Assembly: GCF_019800005.1 (NCBI RefSeq)
Contig: NZ_JABGCL010000011.1
Span: forward strand, 1-64,000
Reading direction: 5' to 3'
DNA length: 64,000 bases
Source: Geminicoccus harenae
GTDB lineage: Bacteria > Pseudomonadota > Alphaproteobacteria > Geminicoccales > Geminicoccaceae
This document shows positions 30,175 through 39,732 of the stretch, piece after piece; position 1 is the stretch's first letter; each line of letters starts with the position of its first letter. The notes under the pieces are model-generated. The model was not told where the DNA came from, did not search any database, and saw only the letters and a program-made list of their open reading frames with translations. The translations under genes were made by a program, and so were the position numbers.

Positions 30175-31341
30175 TCACTGGTATGGATCGGCCGCGTCGC
30201 GCAGGCCGTCGCCCATGAAGTTGAAGGCCAGCACCACCAGGATCACCGGCACCACCGGCAGGAGCAGCCAGGGATAGAGCGCCACGACGTTGATGTTCTG
30301 CGCGTCGTTGAGGAGCACGCCCCAGGACACGATCGGCGGGCGCACACCCAGGCCCAGGAAGGAGAGCGCCGTCTCGCCCAGGATCATGCTCGGGATCGAG
30401 AGGGTGGCGGATGCGATCAAATGGCTGGTGAAGGACGGGATCAGGTGGCGGCCGATCACTCTTGCCGGCGTGGCGCCCATGAAGGTCGCGGCTTGCGCGA
30501 AGTCTTCCTCGCGCAGGGACAGGATCTTGGAGCGCACCGCGCGCGCCAGCCCGGTCCAGTCGATCAGGCCCAGGATGATGGTGATGCCGAAGAATACCCA
30601 TAGCGGGTCCCAGTCGACCGGCATCGCCGCCGAGAGCGCCAGCCAGAGCGGGATGGTCGGGAAGCAGCGGATCACCTCGATCACGCGCTGGACCGCGGAA
30701 TCGACCCAGCCACCGTACCAGCCGGCCATGCCGCCCAGCGTGATCCCGAGCACGAAGCTCACCGTGATGCCGATCAGGCCGATGGTGAGCGATACCCGGG
30801 CGCCGTAGAGGATGCGCGAGAACATGTCGCGGCCCAGCCGGTCCGAGCCCATCAGGTAGAAGGTGCCGTTCTCCGCCGGGCAGACCAGGTGGCGGTCCCC
30901 TGGGATCATGCCCCAGAACAGATAGGGGTCACCCCGGCAGAAGAAGCGCAGCTTCTGCACCTTGGTCGTGTCCGGGACATAGATCCGCTTGAGCGTCTCC
31001 ATGTCGAGCGTCTGCTTCCAGCCATACACGAACGGCCCGACGAACTCGCCCTCGTGGAACAGGTGGACCATCTGCGGCGGGCTGTTGATCGCGAACGCGT
31101 TGCGCGAGTCCCGGCCATGCGGGGCCAGGAACTCGGTGACGAAGATCGTGGCGTACATGAACGCCAGGAACCACATCGACACCACCGCCAGCTTGTGCCG
31201 CTTGAAGCGCCACCACAGGAGCTGCCACTGGGACGCCCTGGCCCAGCGCTCCCGCTCGGGATCGGCGGGCTCCTCGCGGTTGGGATCGAACGGGGTGGTG
31301 TCGGCCCAGCGTTCGCTCAGCGGATGACGGCGCTCGCTCAT
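30175..31341 (-). CDS. ABC transporter permease, DppC/OppC type
   Basis: 388 residues. An N-terminal transmembrane segment (about 50-70) is followed by a roughly 110-residue periplasmic insertion, then the permease core with GSDRLGRDMFSRILYGARVSL and the ATPase-contact loop EEDFAQAATFMGATPARVI. The large insertion marks a Dpp/Opp subgroup that includes oligosaccharide as well as peptide importers. The start overlaps the stop of the partner permease (ATGA). No substrate-binding protein or ATPase gene flanks the pair, so the rest of the transporter must be elsewhere. Confidence 0.92.
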   Translation of the reverse strand: MSERRHPLSERWADTTPFDPNREEPADPERERWARASQWQLLWWRFKRHKLAVVSMWFLAFMYATIFVTEFLAPHGRDSRNAFAINSPPQMVHLFHEGEFVGPFVYGWKQTLDMETLKRIYVPDTTKVQKLRFFCRGDPYLFWGMIPGDRHLVCPAENGTFYLMGSDRLGRDMFSRILYGARVSLTIGLIGITVSFVLGITLGGMAGWYGGWVDSAVQRVIEVIRCFPTIPLWLALSAAMPVDWDPLWVFFGITIILGLIDWTGLARAVRSKILSLREEDFAQAATFMGATPARVIGRHLIPSFTSHLIASATLSIPSMILGETALSFLGLGVRPPIVSWGVLLNDAQNINVVALYPWLLLPVVPVILVVLAFNFMGDGLRDAADPYQ

Positions 31342-32336
31342 CGTTCCGCCCCGGCCCCCAGCCGGATCCGGGGGTCGAGGAAGCCCAGCAGGATGTCGGA
31401 CACCAGCGTGCCGATCACCACCAGCGTCGCCTCCAGCATCAGGAACGAGCCGGCGAGATACATGTCCTGGGTCTGCAAGGCCCGTACCAGCATCGGCCCG
31501 GTGGTCGGCAGGGAGAGCACCACCGAGACCAGCGCCGCACCGCTGATGAATTCCGGCAGGAGGTTGCCGATGTCGGCGACGAACGGGATCAGCGCCACCC
31601 GCAATGGATACTTCACCAGCACCCGGTGCGGCGGCAGCCCCTTGGCCCGCGCGGTCACCACGTAGGGCTTTCTCAATTCGTCCAGGAGGTTGGCGCGCAG
31701 CCGGCGGATCATGGCGGCGGTGCCCGACGTGCCGATGATCAGCACCGGGATCCACATATGCTCCAGCACGGAGACGAACTTGGCCCAGGACATCGGCTGG
31801 TCGACGAATTCCGGGTCGACCAGCCCGCCGATCGACGTGCCGAACCAGACATTGGCGAAGTAGAGCATCACCAGGGCCAGCAGGAAGTTCGGCGTGGCCA
31901 GGCCCAGGAAGCCCAGCAGCGTCAGGCCGTGGTCGCCCCAGGAATATTTATGGGTGGCCGAGTAGATGCCGATCGGGAACGCGATGATCCAGGTGAAGAT
32001 GATCGTCGCGAAGCTGACGATGAAGGTCAGCAGCACCCGGTCGCCGATGACGTCGTTGACCGGCAGGTTGTACTCGAACGACCAGCCGAGATCGCCCTGG
32101 AGCAGGCCCCAGGCCCAGAACAGGTACTGCTCCCACAAGGGCCGGTCGAGGCCGTACTGCTGGCGCAGATGCTCGAGCTGCGCCTGGGGCATGTTCTCGC
32201 CCTGCGACTGCATCTCCGCCAGCTGGCTGGTGAGATAGTCGCCGGGCGGGAGCTGGATGATCACGAACACGACGACGCTGATCGCGATCAACGTCGGGAT
32301 CATGGTGAGGCACCGACGGATCACGTAGCTGAGCAA
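31338..32336 (-). CDS. ABC transporter permease, DppB/OppB type
   Basis: 332 residues with about six transmembrane segments; the N-terminal LSYVIRRCLTMIPTLIAISV and the ATPase-contact region near PYVVTARAKGLPPHRVLVKY are typical of DppB. The frame runs on upstream in the antisense of holA; the TTG at 32336 with GGGGGAA before it gives the normal N-terminus. Translationally coupled to the DppC-type gene. Substrate class (peptide or oligosaccharide) cannot be decided. Confidence 0.92.
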   Translation of the reverse strand: MLSYVIRRCLTMIPTLIAISVVVFVIIQLPPGDYLTSQLAEMQSQGENMPQAQLEHLRQQYGLDRPLWEQYLFWAWGLLQGDLGWSFEYNLPVNDVIGDRVLLTFIVSFATIIFTWIIAFPIGIYSATHKYSWGDHGLTLLGFLGLATPNFLLALVMLYFANVWFGTSIGGLVDPEFVDQPMSWAKFVSVLEHMWIPVLIIGTSGTAAMIRRLRANLLDELRKPYVVTARAKGLPPHRVLVKYPLRVALIPFVADIGNLLPEFISGAALVSVVLSLPTTGPMLVRALQTQDMYLAGSFLMLEATLVVIGTLVSDILLGFLDPRIRLGAGAER

Positions 32337-32434
32337 CGAGCGTTCCCCCGAGCGGACGCCCGGGATGCTAGTGCCTTTCGCTGGCAAGAGAAATCGCCAT
32401 GGCCCGTGGCCAGCGCATTTCCGGAAAGGCCGGC

Positions 32435-33463
32435 TCAGGCGCCCCCGGCACCCCGCAGCCGCGGATCGCACAGCACCAGCAGGACCCGGTCGATCAGCTC
32501 GCGCCGGGGCGGCCCGCCCTCGCCCTTCAGGCGCAGGTCGAGCTCCAGGAGTTCGCGCATCGCCCGCTGCGCCGCACGCACCGTCCAGCGGCCGAGCGCC
32601 TTCTTCCAGGGATCGCGCAGCTTCCAGAACAGGCCGGCCACCACCTGGTCCGGCGAGCTGCCGGCATCGAGCTCCGCGCGCAGCCGGGCCAGGCGGCCGA
32701 ACGCGGCCTGGAGGCGGTTCACGATCATGATCTCGTTGCCGCCCTCGCCCAGCAGCCGGTCGAGATCGGCCACCAGGCCCGGCCCGTCGCCGGTGAGCAG
32801 GTCCAGGATCAGGTCGTCCAGGCTGAGCACGCCGCCATCGGCGATCACCGCCCGCACGTCGGCGAGGCCGACCTTGCCGGGCGGGTCGCCCACATAGATC
32901 GCCAGCTTCTCGATCTCGGCGACGGTGACGGCGCGATCGGACCCCAGCGAGGCCAAGAGCGCCCCGAAGGCATCGCGGTCCACGACCAGGCGATGGCGCT
33001 GCAGTTCCTGGCGCAGCACCTCCTCGAGCGTGCGGCCCTCGTCGCGATAGCAGGCCAGGGAGGCCGCCTGCGGCGCCTTCTCGATCGCCCGGCGCAGGTC
33101 CGAGGAGCCGGGCAGGTCGCCGCCTTCCAGCAGCACCAGGCTCTCCTGCGCCGGCAGCTTCAGGAGCTCGCGCACGGCCCCCTTGATCCGGTCGTCGGCG
33201 TCGCGCACCCGCACCGCCCGCCGCCCACCCAGCAGCGACAGGCTCTGCGCCTCCTCCAGGAGCAGGCGGGGATCGGCGGCGATCCGTTCCGCCGGCAGCT
33301 CGCCCACCCGGAAGGGGTCCGAGCGGTCGCCGACCAGCCGGTCGAGCAGCGCCTCGATCCGCTGGACCACGAGGCCGCGGTCGGGCCCGTAGACCAGGAA
33401 GGTGGAGAGGCCCGCGTCCGGTGCGGCGAGGAAGGCCTCGATCCGCTTCGGCTGGACGATCAC
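32435..33463 (-). CDS. holA: DNA polymerase III subunit delta
   Basis: 342 residues; clamp-loader subunit that opens the beta clamp. The weakly conserved AAA+-like N-terminal half includes FLVYGPDRGLV, and the C-terminal half is helical, as in HolA. It starts with GTG in a four-base overlap with the lptE stop, and belongs to the DUF3576-leuS-lptE-holA block seen in many alphaproteobacteria, which supports the call. Confidence 0.94.
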   Translation of the reverse strand: MIVQPKRIEAFLAAPDAGLSTFLVYGPDRGLVVQRIEALLDRLVGDRSDPFRVGELPAERIAADPRLLLEEAQSLSLLGGRRAVRVRDADDRIKGAVRELLKLPAQESLVLLEGGDLPGSSDLRRAIEKAPQAASLACYRDEGRTLEEVLRQELQRHRLVVDRDAFGALLASLGSDRAVTVAEIEKLAIYVGDPPGKVGLADVRAVIADGGVLSLDDLILDLLTGDGPGLVADLDRLLGEGGNEIMIVNRLQAAFGRLARLRAELDAGSSPDQVVAGLFWKLRDPWKKALGRWTVRAAQRAMRELLELDLRLKGEGGPPRRELIDRVLLVLCDPRLRGAGGA

Positions 33464-34002
33464 GAGGCGGTCTCTTGGTCCGCCGGCTGGTTCTGCTCAC
33501 GGAAGAACACGGCCAGCAGGGTCGCGATCTGCCGCGAGCTGTCCACCGCCGCACGCCGCTCGGCGTCCTCCTCGGCCACCTGGGTCGAATACGGCGCCCG
33601 GCTGACATTGTAGCTGGCGATCCGGCGGACCCGGTTGCGGTAGACCGGGACGCCGTCGCTGCGCCGGTTCAGGCTGAACACCGAATCCAGGATCAGGTCG
33701 TAGCGCGTGATCGTGGCATTCAGCTGGATCGCCAGGGCCTTGGTGGTCCGCCCGATCGAGATGGCGAGATCATAGTCGGCCGGCACCTGGAGCGAGGACG
33801 GGTTGAGGTCGGTGGCCAGCGCCGCCTTCAGGGTCTGGCCGAGCCGCCCGTGCGGGACGATCACGTTGACCGAGGCCAGCTCGGCGCGCACGTCCTGGCC
33901 GGCCGAGAACTCGCCATAGAGCGGCTGGAAGCCGCAGCCGGCGAGCGCCAGGCCGGCCGGCAGGACCAGGAGGGAGCGGCGCCGCATGGCCGGGCTCGCC
34001 AT
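33460..34002 (-). CDS. lptE: LPS assembly lipoprotein LptE
   Basis: 180 residues. Lipobox LALAGC with the lipidated cysteine at C23, followed by GFQPLYG, the usual LptE mature start. It plugs the LptD barrel in the outer membrane and helps insert lipopolysaccharide. Its ATG shares one base with the leuS stop (TGATG), and its own stop overlaps the holA start, so leuS, lptE and holA are likely coupled. Confidence 0.94.
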   Translation of the reverse strand: MASPAMRRRSLLVLPAGLALAGCGFQPLYGEFSAGQDVRAELASVNVIVPHGRLGQTLKAALATDLNPSSLQVPADYDLAISIGRTTKALAIQLNATITRYDLILDSVFSLNRRSDGVPVYRNRVRRIASYNVSRAPYSTQVAEEDAERRAAVDSSRQIATLLAVFFREQNQPADQETAS

Positions 34003-36563
34003 CAGACCACCACGTTCACGATCTTGTCCGGCACCACGATGATCTTCTTCAAGGGCTTGCCCTCCATCGCCCGGACCGTGCCGGGCTCGGCGAGTGCCGC
34101 CGCCTCGACGGCCGCGCGCTCGGCCCCCTTGGGCACCCGGATCTCGCCGCGCCGCTTGCCGTTCACCTGGATCGGCAGGGTCACCTCCTCGGCACCCATC
34201 AGGCCGGGATCGGCGACCGGCCAGTCGGTCTCGGCCAGGAGCCGGTCATGGCCCAGCGTCGCCCAGGCCTCCTCGGTGACGTGCGGGATCATCGGGTTGA
34301 ACAGCCGCACCAGCGTCTCGATCGCCTCCCGCAGCACCGCAGGCCCAGGCTGGCCGCGCTTGAGGTGTCCCTCGATCGTGTTGTGCAGCTCGCGCAGCAG
34401 CGCCACCGCCTTGTTGAAGTGGAAGCGCTCGATCGCATGGGTCACCCCGTCGATCGTCACGTGGACGGCGCGGCGCAGCTCCAGGTCGGCACCGCTGGCC
34501 TGGTCGGGCACCGGGCCGGGCTCGCCCAGCCGGTCCCTGGTCTCGTCGACCAGGCGCCACAGCCGGTTCAGGTAGCGCCAGGCCCCGTCGATGCCGCCAT
34601 CGGTCCATTCCAGGTCGCGGTCCGGCGGGCTGTCCGAGAGCATGAACAGCCGGGCGGTGTCGGCGCCATAGGCCTGGATGATGTCGGTGGGGTCGATCGT
34701 GTTGAGCTTGGACTTGCTCATCTTCTCGACCCGGCCGGCCTTGACCGGCCGCTCGCCGTCGACCGTCACCCACTGCCCGGCGTCGTTCTTCCTGACCTTG
34801 CCCGGCTCCAGCCAGTTGCCCTGCTCGTCCTGGAAGGTCTGGTGGTTGATCATGCCCTGGGTGAACAGGCCCTGGAACGGCTCGTCGATCGACAGGTAGC
34901 CGACCTTCCGCATCGCCCGGGTGAAGAAGCGCGAATAGAGCAGGTGCAGCACCGCATGCTCGACGCCGCCGATATACTGGTCGACGGGCAGCCAGTAATC
35001 GACCTCCTCCTTGCGGCAGGGGCCGTCCTCGAAGTCCGGCGAGCAGTAGCGCGCGAAGTACCAGGAGGACTCGACGAACGTGTCCATCGTGTCGGTCTCG
35101 CGCGTGGCGGGCCGGCCGTCGGGCAGGGTCGTGTGCTTCCAGCTCGGATGAAGGTCGAGCGGGTTGCCGGGCTTCGAGAAGTCCACGTCCTCCGGCAGGG
35201 TCACCGGGAGCTGGTCGCGTGGCACCGGCACCACCGTGCCGTCCTCGGCATAGAGCACCGGGATCGGGCAGCCCCAGTAGCGCTGGCGGGACAGGCCCCA
35301 GTCGCGCAGGCGGAACTGCACCTGGCGCTCGCCGACGCCCATCGCCTCCAGCCGGTCGATCACGGTCTTCTTGGCGGTCGGCACGTCCAGCCCGTCCAGG
35401 AAGTCGGAATGGAAGATCCGACCGTCCTCGGTATAAGCCTCGTCGCCGATCGTGAAGGTTTCCGGGTCGGCCCCCTCGGGCAGCACGACCGGGATGACCG
35501 GCCGGCCGTACTTGCGGGCGAACTCCAGGTCGCGCTGGTCGTGGGCCGGGCAGCCGAAGATGGCGCCGGTGCCGTAGTCCATCAGCACGAAGTTGGCGAC
35601 ATAGATCGGCAGCAGGACGTCCGGCAGGAACGGGTGGCGCGCCTTCAGGCCGGTGTCGAAGCCCTTCTTCTCGGCCTTTTCCAGCGCCTCCTCGGAGGTG
35701 CCCAGCAGCTTGCACTCCTCGGCGAACGCGCGAAGGCTCGGGTTCGTTCGGGAAAGCTCCTCGGCCAGCGGGTGGTCCGGGGCGATCGCCAGGAAGGACG
35801 CGCCGAACAGCGTATCCGGCCGGGTGGTGTAGACCACCAGCGGCTCGTTGCGGCCCTCGACCGCGAAGCGGACCTTCGCGCCTTCCGAGCGGCCGATCCA
35901 GTTCTGCTGCATCAGCCGGACCTTTTCCGGCCAGCGATCCAGCTTCTCCAGGCTCTTCAGGAGATCATCGGCATAATCGGTGATCTTGAAGAACCACTGG
36001 TTCAGCTTGCGCCGCTCGACCGGGGCGCCGGAGCGCCAGCCCTTGCCGTCGATCACCTGCTCGTTGGCGAGCACCGTGTTGTCGACCGGGTCCCAGTTGA
36101 CCCAGCTCTCCTTGCGATAGACCAGGCCCGCCTCGAGGAAGTCGAGGAACATCGCCTGCTCGTGCTTGTAGTATTCGGGCGAGCAGGTCGCGATCTCGCG
36201 GGACCAGTCGATCGACAGGCCCATCGTCTTCAGCTGCGCCCGCATCTCCCCGATGTTGGCGTAGGTCCACTTGGCCGGGTGGATGCCGCGCTTGATCGCA
36301 GCGCCCTCGGCGGGCAGGCCGAACGCGTCCCAGCCCATCGGATGCAGCACGTTGAAGCCCTGGGCCCGCTTGTAGCGGGCGATCAGGTCGCCCAGCGTAT
36401 AGTTGCGGACATGGCCCATATGGATGCGCCCCGATGGATAGGGGAACATTTCCATGGCGAAGTACTTGGGCTTGGTCTTGTCGACCCGCGCCTCGAACAG
36501 GCGGCGTTCTTCCCAGATCCGCTGCCATTTCTGTTCGGCGGCACGCAACGCATATCGGGACAT
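34002..36563 (-). CDS. leuS: Leucyl-tRNA synthetase
   Basis: 853 residues, class Ia. The HIGH motif is HMGH (48-51) in [16 protein letters not shown] is at 614-618, and the editing domain lies between ([10 protein letters not shown] near 235). Charges tRNA-Leu in the cytoplasm. The ATG at 36563 begins the conserved [17 protein letters not shown]; the upstream extension of the frame was rejected. Confidence 0.98.
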   Translation of the reverse strand: MSRYALRAAEQKWQRIWEERRLFEARVDKTKPKYFAMEMFPYPSGRIHMGHVRNYTLGDLIARYKRAQGFNVLHPMGWDAFGLPAEGAAIKRGIHPAKWTYANIGEMRAQLKTMGLSIDWSREIATCSPEYYKHEQAMFLDFLEAGLVYRKESWVNWDPVDNTVLANEQVIDGKGWRSGAPVERRKLNQWFFKITDYADDLLKSLEKLDRWPEKVRLMQQNWIGRSEGAKVRFAVEGRNEPLVVYTTRPDTLFGASFLAIAPDHPLAEELSRTNPSLRAFAEECKLLGTSEEALEKAEKKGFDTGLKARHPFLPDVLLPIYVANFVLMDYGTGAIFGCPAHDQRDLEFARKYGRPVIPVVLPEGADPETFTIGDEAYTEDGRIFHSDFLDGLDVPTAKKTVIDRLEAMGVGERQVQFRLRDWGLSRQRYWGCPIPVLYAEDGTVVPVPRDQLPVTLPEDVDFSKPGNPLDLHPSWKHTTLPDGRPATRETDTMDTFVESSWYFARYCSPDFEDGPCRKEEVDYWLPVDQYIGGVEHAVLHLLYSRFFTRAMRKVGYLSIDEPFQGLFTQGMINHQTFQDEQGNWLEPGKVRKNDAGQWVTVDGERPVKAGRVEKMSKSKLNTIDPTDIIQAYGADTARLFMLSDSPPDRDLEWTDGGIDGAWRYLNRLWRLVDETRDRLGEPGPVPDQASGADLELRRAVHVTIDGVTHAIERFHFNKAVALLRELHNTIEGHLKRGQPGPAVLREAIETLVRLFNPMIPHVTEEAWATLGHDRLLAETDWPVADPGLMGAEEVTLPIQVNGKRRGEIRVPKGAERAAVEAAALAEPGTVRAMEGKPLKKIIVVPDKIVNVVV

Positions 36564-36612
36564 GGCGGAATTCGGTCCGGTCCAGGCGAGAAGAAGGGGT
36601 AAGTCGTGCCGG

Positions 36613-37155
36613 TCAGTCGGTGGCGGCAGCAGCGATCCGGAGCTGGCGCGCCCGGGTGAGGATCCGGTCCTCCAGCGCCAGGGCGGTCTGCGGATCGACC
36701 GGGGCATCCAGCCAGTCGCCGCTCTCCGAGCGGGTCTGCCGCCAGACCGACACCTTGATCCCGTCCGCGCGCAGGGCCTGGTCGCGCACCAGCACCTGCA
36801 GCTTGAAGCGTTCGTTCGGCGTCTCCGCCGGCTGGAACCAGTCGGTGGTGATCAGCCCGCCGAACGGGTCGGCATTGGCGACCGGCATGAAGTCGATCGT
36901 GTCGAGCGAGGCGCGCCAGAGATAGCTGTTCACCCCGACCCCGCCGGATTCCTCCTGCCGGGCCTTGGCCTCTCGCGAGCGGGAGCCGTAGAGGGTCAGC
37001 CCGTCCGAGCCGAAGATCGTGCCTGTGTCCTGGCGGCGCCGGGCCTGGTCCGTGTCCCACACGCCGGCTTCCGACTGGGTGACCGGCGGTGTCACTTCTT
37101 CGCTGCAGCCGGCGAGCGCGGCCACGAACAGGATGCTGGTGAGTGTTCTGCGCAC
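36613..37155 (-). CDS. DUF3576 lipoprotein
   Basis: 180 residues. Lipobox ALAGC with the cysteine at C17, so it is a lipoprotein facing the periplasm. The body matches DUF3576: [32 protein letters not shown] and a C-terminal ARQLRIA segment. Function unknown, but its fixed place before leuS-lptE suggests an envelope role. Confidence 0.93.
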   Translation of the reverse strand: MRRTLTSILFVAALAGCSEEVTPPVTQSEAGVWDTDQARRRQDTGTIFGSDGLTLYGSRSREAKARQEESGGVGVNSYLWRASLDTIDFMPVANADPFGGLITTDWFQPAETPNERFKLQVLVRDQALRADGIKVSVWRQTRSESGDWLDAPVDPQTALALEDRILTRARQLRIAAAATD

Positions 37156-37279
37156 GATGCGAGCCCGGGTCCGCCAAAGATCAGAGGGTCGTCCCTATAC
37201 CCTCTCCGCGGCGCGACCATAGCACGGCGCCGGCGTTCCGCCAGTCCGGGCGCGCCGGCCGGCAAAACAGGCAGGGCGA

Positions 37280-37852
37280 TCAGAAGCTCAGGCGGATGCC
37301 GAACCGGCCGGCGGCATCGCCATCGGGCCGGCTCTCGCTGCGGCCGGTGATGGCGAGGTCGCCCTCCAGGGTCAGCCAGGACCAGGCGGCCAGATCGGTG
37401 CTGAGCAGCATGGTCGAGCGCGTGTCGCCGACCGGGGTCTCGGTCTCCGCCAGCGCCAGCCTTGCCGCGACCCCGCCATAGGCGACTCCGGCCCCGACCA
37501 GCTCGGTCTGGAACCGTCCCTCGCCCAGTTGCTGCATGGTGCTGTTGAAGGTCCAGTCGTTCCAGACCACTGCACCGCCCAGCACGAAGCCCTGGTCATC
37601 GCCACCAGCGAGCGAGGTCGCCGCACGCGGCTGCGGAGCGACGTCGAGCGGTGCCGCGGTCAGGTCGAAGCGCAGGCGGTCCGTGGCGCTGCCCCTGGGC
37701 GTGAAGCCGAAGCTCATCGTGCCGGGACGCTCGCTGTCGGCGACGGGCTCGCCCGACTGGCCGACATAGCCCCCGGCGACCAGATCGGCTGCTGCCGCGA
37801 CCTGGCTCATCCCCATCAACCCGACGATGCTGGCCACCAGCAACCGCCACAT
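37280..37852 (-). CDS. Small outer-membrane beta-barrel protein, unnamed
   Basis: 190 residues. A signal peptide ends near SQVAAAA. The rest alternates polar and hydrophobic residues and ends in RFGIRLSF, with the terminal phenylalanine that directs barrels to the BAM machinery. Length allows about eight strands. GGGAG is upstream of the ATG. It lies downstream of the porin gene in the same direction but behind that gene's strong terminator, so it probably has its own promoter. No family name can be given. Confidence 0.7.
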   Translation of the reverse strand: MWRLLVASIVGLMGMSQVAAAADLVAGGYVGQSGEPVADSERPGTMSFGFTPRGSATDRLRFDLTAAPLDVAPQPRAATSLAGGDDQGFVLGGAVVWNDWTFNSTMQQLGEGRFQTELVGAGVAYGGVAARLALAETETPVGDTRSTMLLSTDLAAWSWLTLEGDLAITGRSESRPDGDAAGRFGIRLSF

Positions 37853-37953
37853 CCCAGGCCACTCCCGCAGGTCCGCCCGACGATCCGGGCAACTTCATCC
37901 ACATCTACGCCGTGCCCGCCATTCTGCCAGGGCGCCAAGCACAGTGCGAGGAG

Positions 37954-37991
37954 GAAAAGAAAAAACTGCGGCGGGGCATCCCCCGCCGCAG
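37954..37991 (-). terminator. Strong terminator of the porin gene
   Basis: On the minus strand CTGCGGCGGGG (37991-37981), a four-base loop and the perfect complement (37976-37966) are followed by TTTTTTCTTTT. It ends transcription 37 bases after the porin stop. Confidence 0.9.
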
Positions 37992-38027
37992 CATCCCAGC
38001 AGATCTATGCCCCTTTCGGGGACCGGA

Positions 38028-39116
38028 TCAGAACTGGATGTCGACCGCCACCAGGCCGGCGAAGCTGTCGTCGGAGCCCGGCAGGTCGCTGTCGTACATG
38101 CCAAGCTCGGTCAGGAACGAGACGCCCGGCATGATGCCCATCGTGCCCGAGAGGACGATGGCAGTCGGGTCGGTCTCGACGGTGGTGATGCCGTTCGTCG
38201 AGTCGCCGTTCGCCGTGGAGTACTCGAGGGCCAGCTTGGCCGGGCCGAAGGCGCCGCCGATGCCGACGTTCCACCAGTTCACGTCCGGCACATCGCCGCC
38301 GTTGTAGCCGTAGGCGCCGGCGAGGTTGAAGCCGAACAGGCCGAACGACAGACCACCGCTGATGCCGTTGAAGTCGTCGCCGTCCTCGGTCTTGCCGGCA
38401 GAACCGGTCACGCCGGCCAGCAGGTCGACACCGGCGAAGGCACCGCGGTAGGTGACCGCACCTTCGAGGTGATCGCGATCACCCGTCCGGTCGTTGATCT
38501 GGCTGACCAGACCACCAGCGTCGTCATCCGGAGCGAACGACACACCGGCCTGGAAGCCCGCGATCTCGGGCGTGTAGTACACGATCTTGGTCGCGGCGCC
38601 GCTCAGCGGCACGACGAAGGTGTAGACCGAGTCGAAGCCGTTGCTGCCGTTGAAGGCCGGGTTGAAGTCACCGTCGATACCACCGGTACCGGCCGCGATC
38701 ACGCTCGAGAAGACCTTCGAGTTGTCGGCCGGGCCCACTTCGTTACCGAGGCGAACCTCACCCCAGCCGCCGCGGATGAACAGCCAGCTGCGGTCGACCA
38801 GGTTGTTTTCCGAGCCACGACCGTTGTCGAGGCGCAGACGCCACCGGCCGCCGTACTCCATCAGGCTGCCGTCGTCCTTGCCACGGACGTCGATGAAGAA
38901 ACGGTTGTTGGTGTACATGCCGTAGCCGCGGTCACCGGTGTCGGGGCCACGACCGTTGATCGAGTCGTTCTCGCCGAACAGCACGCCCGCCCGCAGCTGA
39001 CCGGACAGGGTGATATCGAGCGCGCCGCCCGGCATCACCTCGGCCGCGTTGGCGGCCCCGGCGGCCGCGACAACGCCTGAGGCCACGCCGGCCAACAGGA
39101 GGGTCTTGATCCTCAT
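38028..39116 (-). CDS. Gram-negative porin
   Basis: 362 residues. A signal peptide ends at AANA-AEV. The mature protein reads as a 16-strand general porin of the alphaproteobacterial type: Gly/Asp-rich turns, aromatic girdles, FFIDVRGK and WGEVRLGN segments, and a C-terminal VAVDIQF with terminal Phe. Codon choice is noticeably uniform (few rare codons), as expected of a highly expressed gene. GAAGGAAGG lies before the ATG. A short inverted repeat GAACC/GGTTC (39152-39169) lies in its leader. Confidence 0.92.
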   Translation of the reverse strand: MRIKTLLLAGVASGVVAAAGAANAAEVMPGGALDITLSGQLRAGVLFGENDSINGRGPDTGDRGYGMYTNNRFFIDVRGKDDGSLMEYGGRWRLRLDNGRGSENNLVDRSWLFIRGGWGEVRLGNEVGPADNSKVFSSVIAAGTGGIDGDFNPAFNGSNGFDSVYTFVVPLSGAATKIVYYTPEIAGFQAGVSFAPDDDAGGLVSQINDRTGDRDHLEGAVTYRGAFAGVDLLAGVTGSAGKTEDGDDFNGISGGLSFGLFGFNLAGAYGYNGGDVPDVNWWNVGIGGAFGPAKLALEYSTANGDSTNGITTVETDPTAIVLSGTMGIMPGVSFLTELGMYDSDLPGSDDSFAGLVAVDIQF

Positions 39117-39180
39117 ATCTATCCTTCCTTCTCGAACTAGCGCGACCTTCTGAACCGGACCGGAGGTTCCGAACGAGATC

Positions 39181-39300
39181 CTATCCGATAAACCAGGTGA
39201 CCTTCACGGCCCAGTCGCCGAGGGAGTAGTTGCCCACCACGCCTGCACGCCTCAACTCGTTTCGCTGCTTCCACTGGGCGTAGTCGGAGCCCTGCGACAT
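39181..39300 (-). CDS. Possible 39-residue small protein
   Basis: An ATG-to-TAG frame just upstream of the porin gene. The peptide is rich in Trp, Arg and Asn (YAQWKQRNELRRAG, then NYSLGDWAVKVTW) and its third codon positions are mostly G or C, as in real genes here. No clear Shine-Dalgarno at normal spacing. It may be a small protein, or a remnant of a longer one cut short before a membrane segment. Confidence 0.4.
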   Translation of the reverse strand: MSQGSDYAQWKQRNELRRAGVVGNYSLGDWAVKVTWFIG

Positions 39301-39732
39301 TAGTGCAACATGCCTTCTTGCCGCCGGCACAACACTCAAAGTAGATGCGGTGCGGGTTTCTCGCCCGCATACAGAAATCGGAAGACATGAATGCAACAGT
39401 CTTTACGAAGTCACGACGATTGATCTCACAATGGAAACCCACCTATCCGGATAGAGTAATAACTCGAAAAATTTTATCCATATTTTTTTGGTTCTTGATC
39501 GATCTCTTCACGCCGACCCGCCAGCAGACCACTACCGGCCGGCATCTCGACCGCCAGCCCACTTGGTAAGACGGATCCAGCCGCCATGCAGGCCGACAGA
39601 GCGAGAACGAGGTCCGGGCGGGCCGGCTCCGACGATGCCAGGAGGCCAACCGCTTGCGTCCGCACGCGGTTTGGTGGATCAGCCGGGGGGAGGCAGTCGC
39701 CCGTCATCCTCCAACCACGAGCATGCGAGCCG
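39301..39732. other. AT-rich intergenic region
   Basis: No convincing gene. The part at about 39340-39500 is much richer in A and T than its surroundings, with runs of T on the plus strand, and most likely holds promoter elements for the porin side. A plus-strand frame from 39387 would encode a peptide with one hydrophobic stretch but has no family match. Confidence 0.5.

Noticed and set aside
39152..39169. GAACC/GGTTC inverted repeat upstream of the porin
   Set aside because: Only five-base arms; expected by chance at this size.
39387..39569. AT-rich plus-strand frame with one hydrophobic stretch
   Set aside because: Lies in probable promoter DNA, poor Shine-Dalgarno spacing, no known relatives; composition alone explains it.
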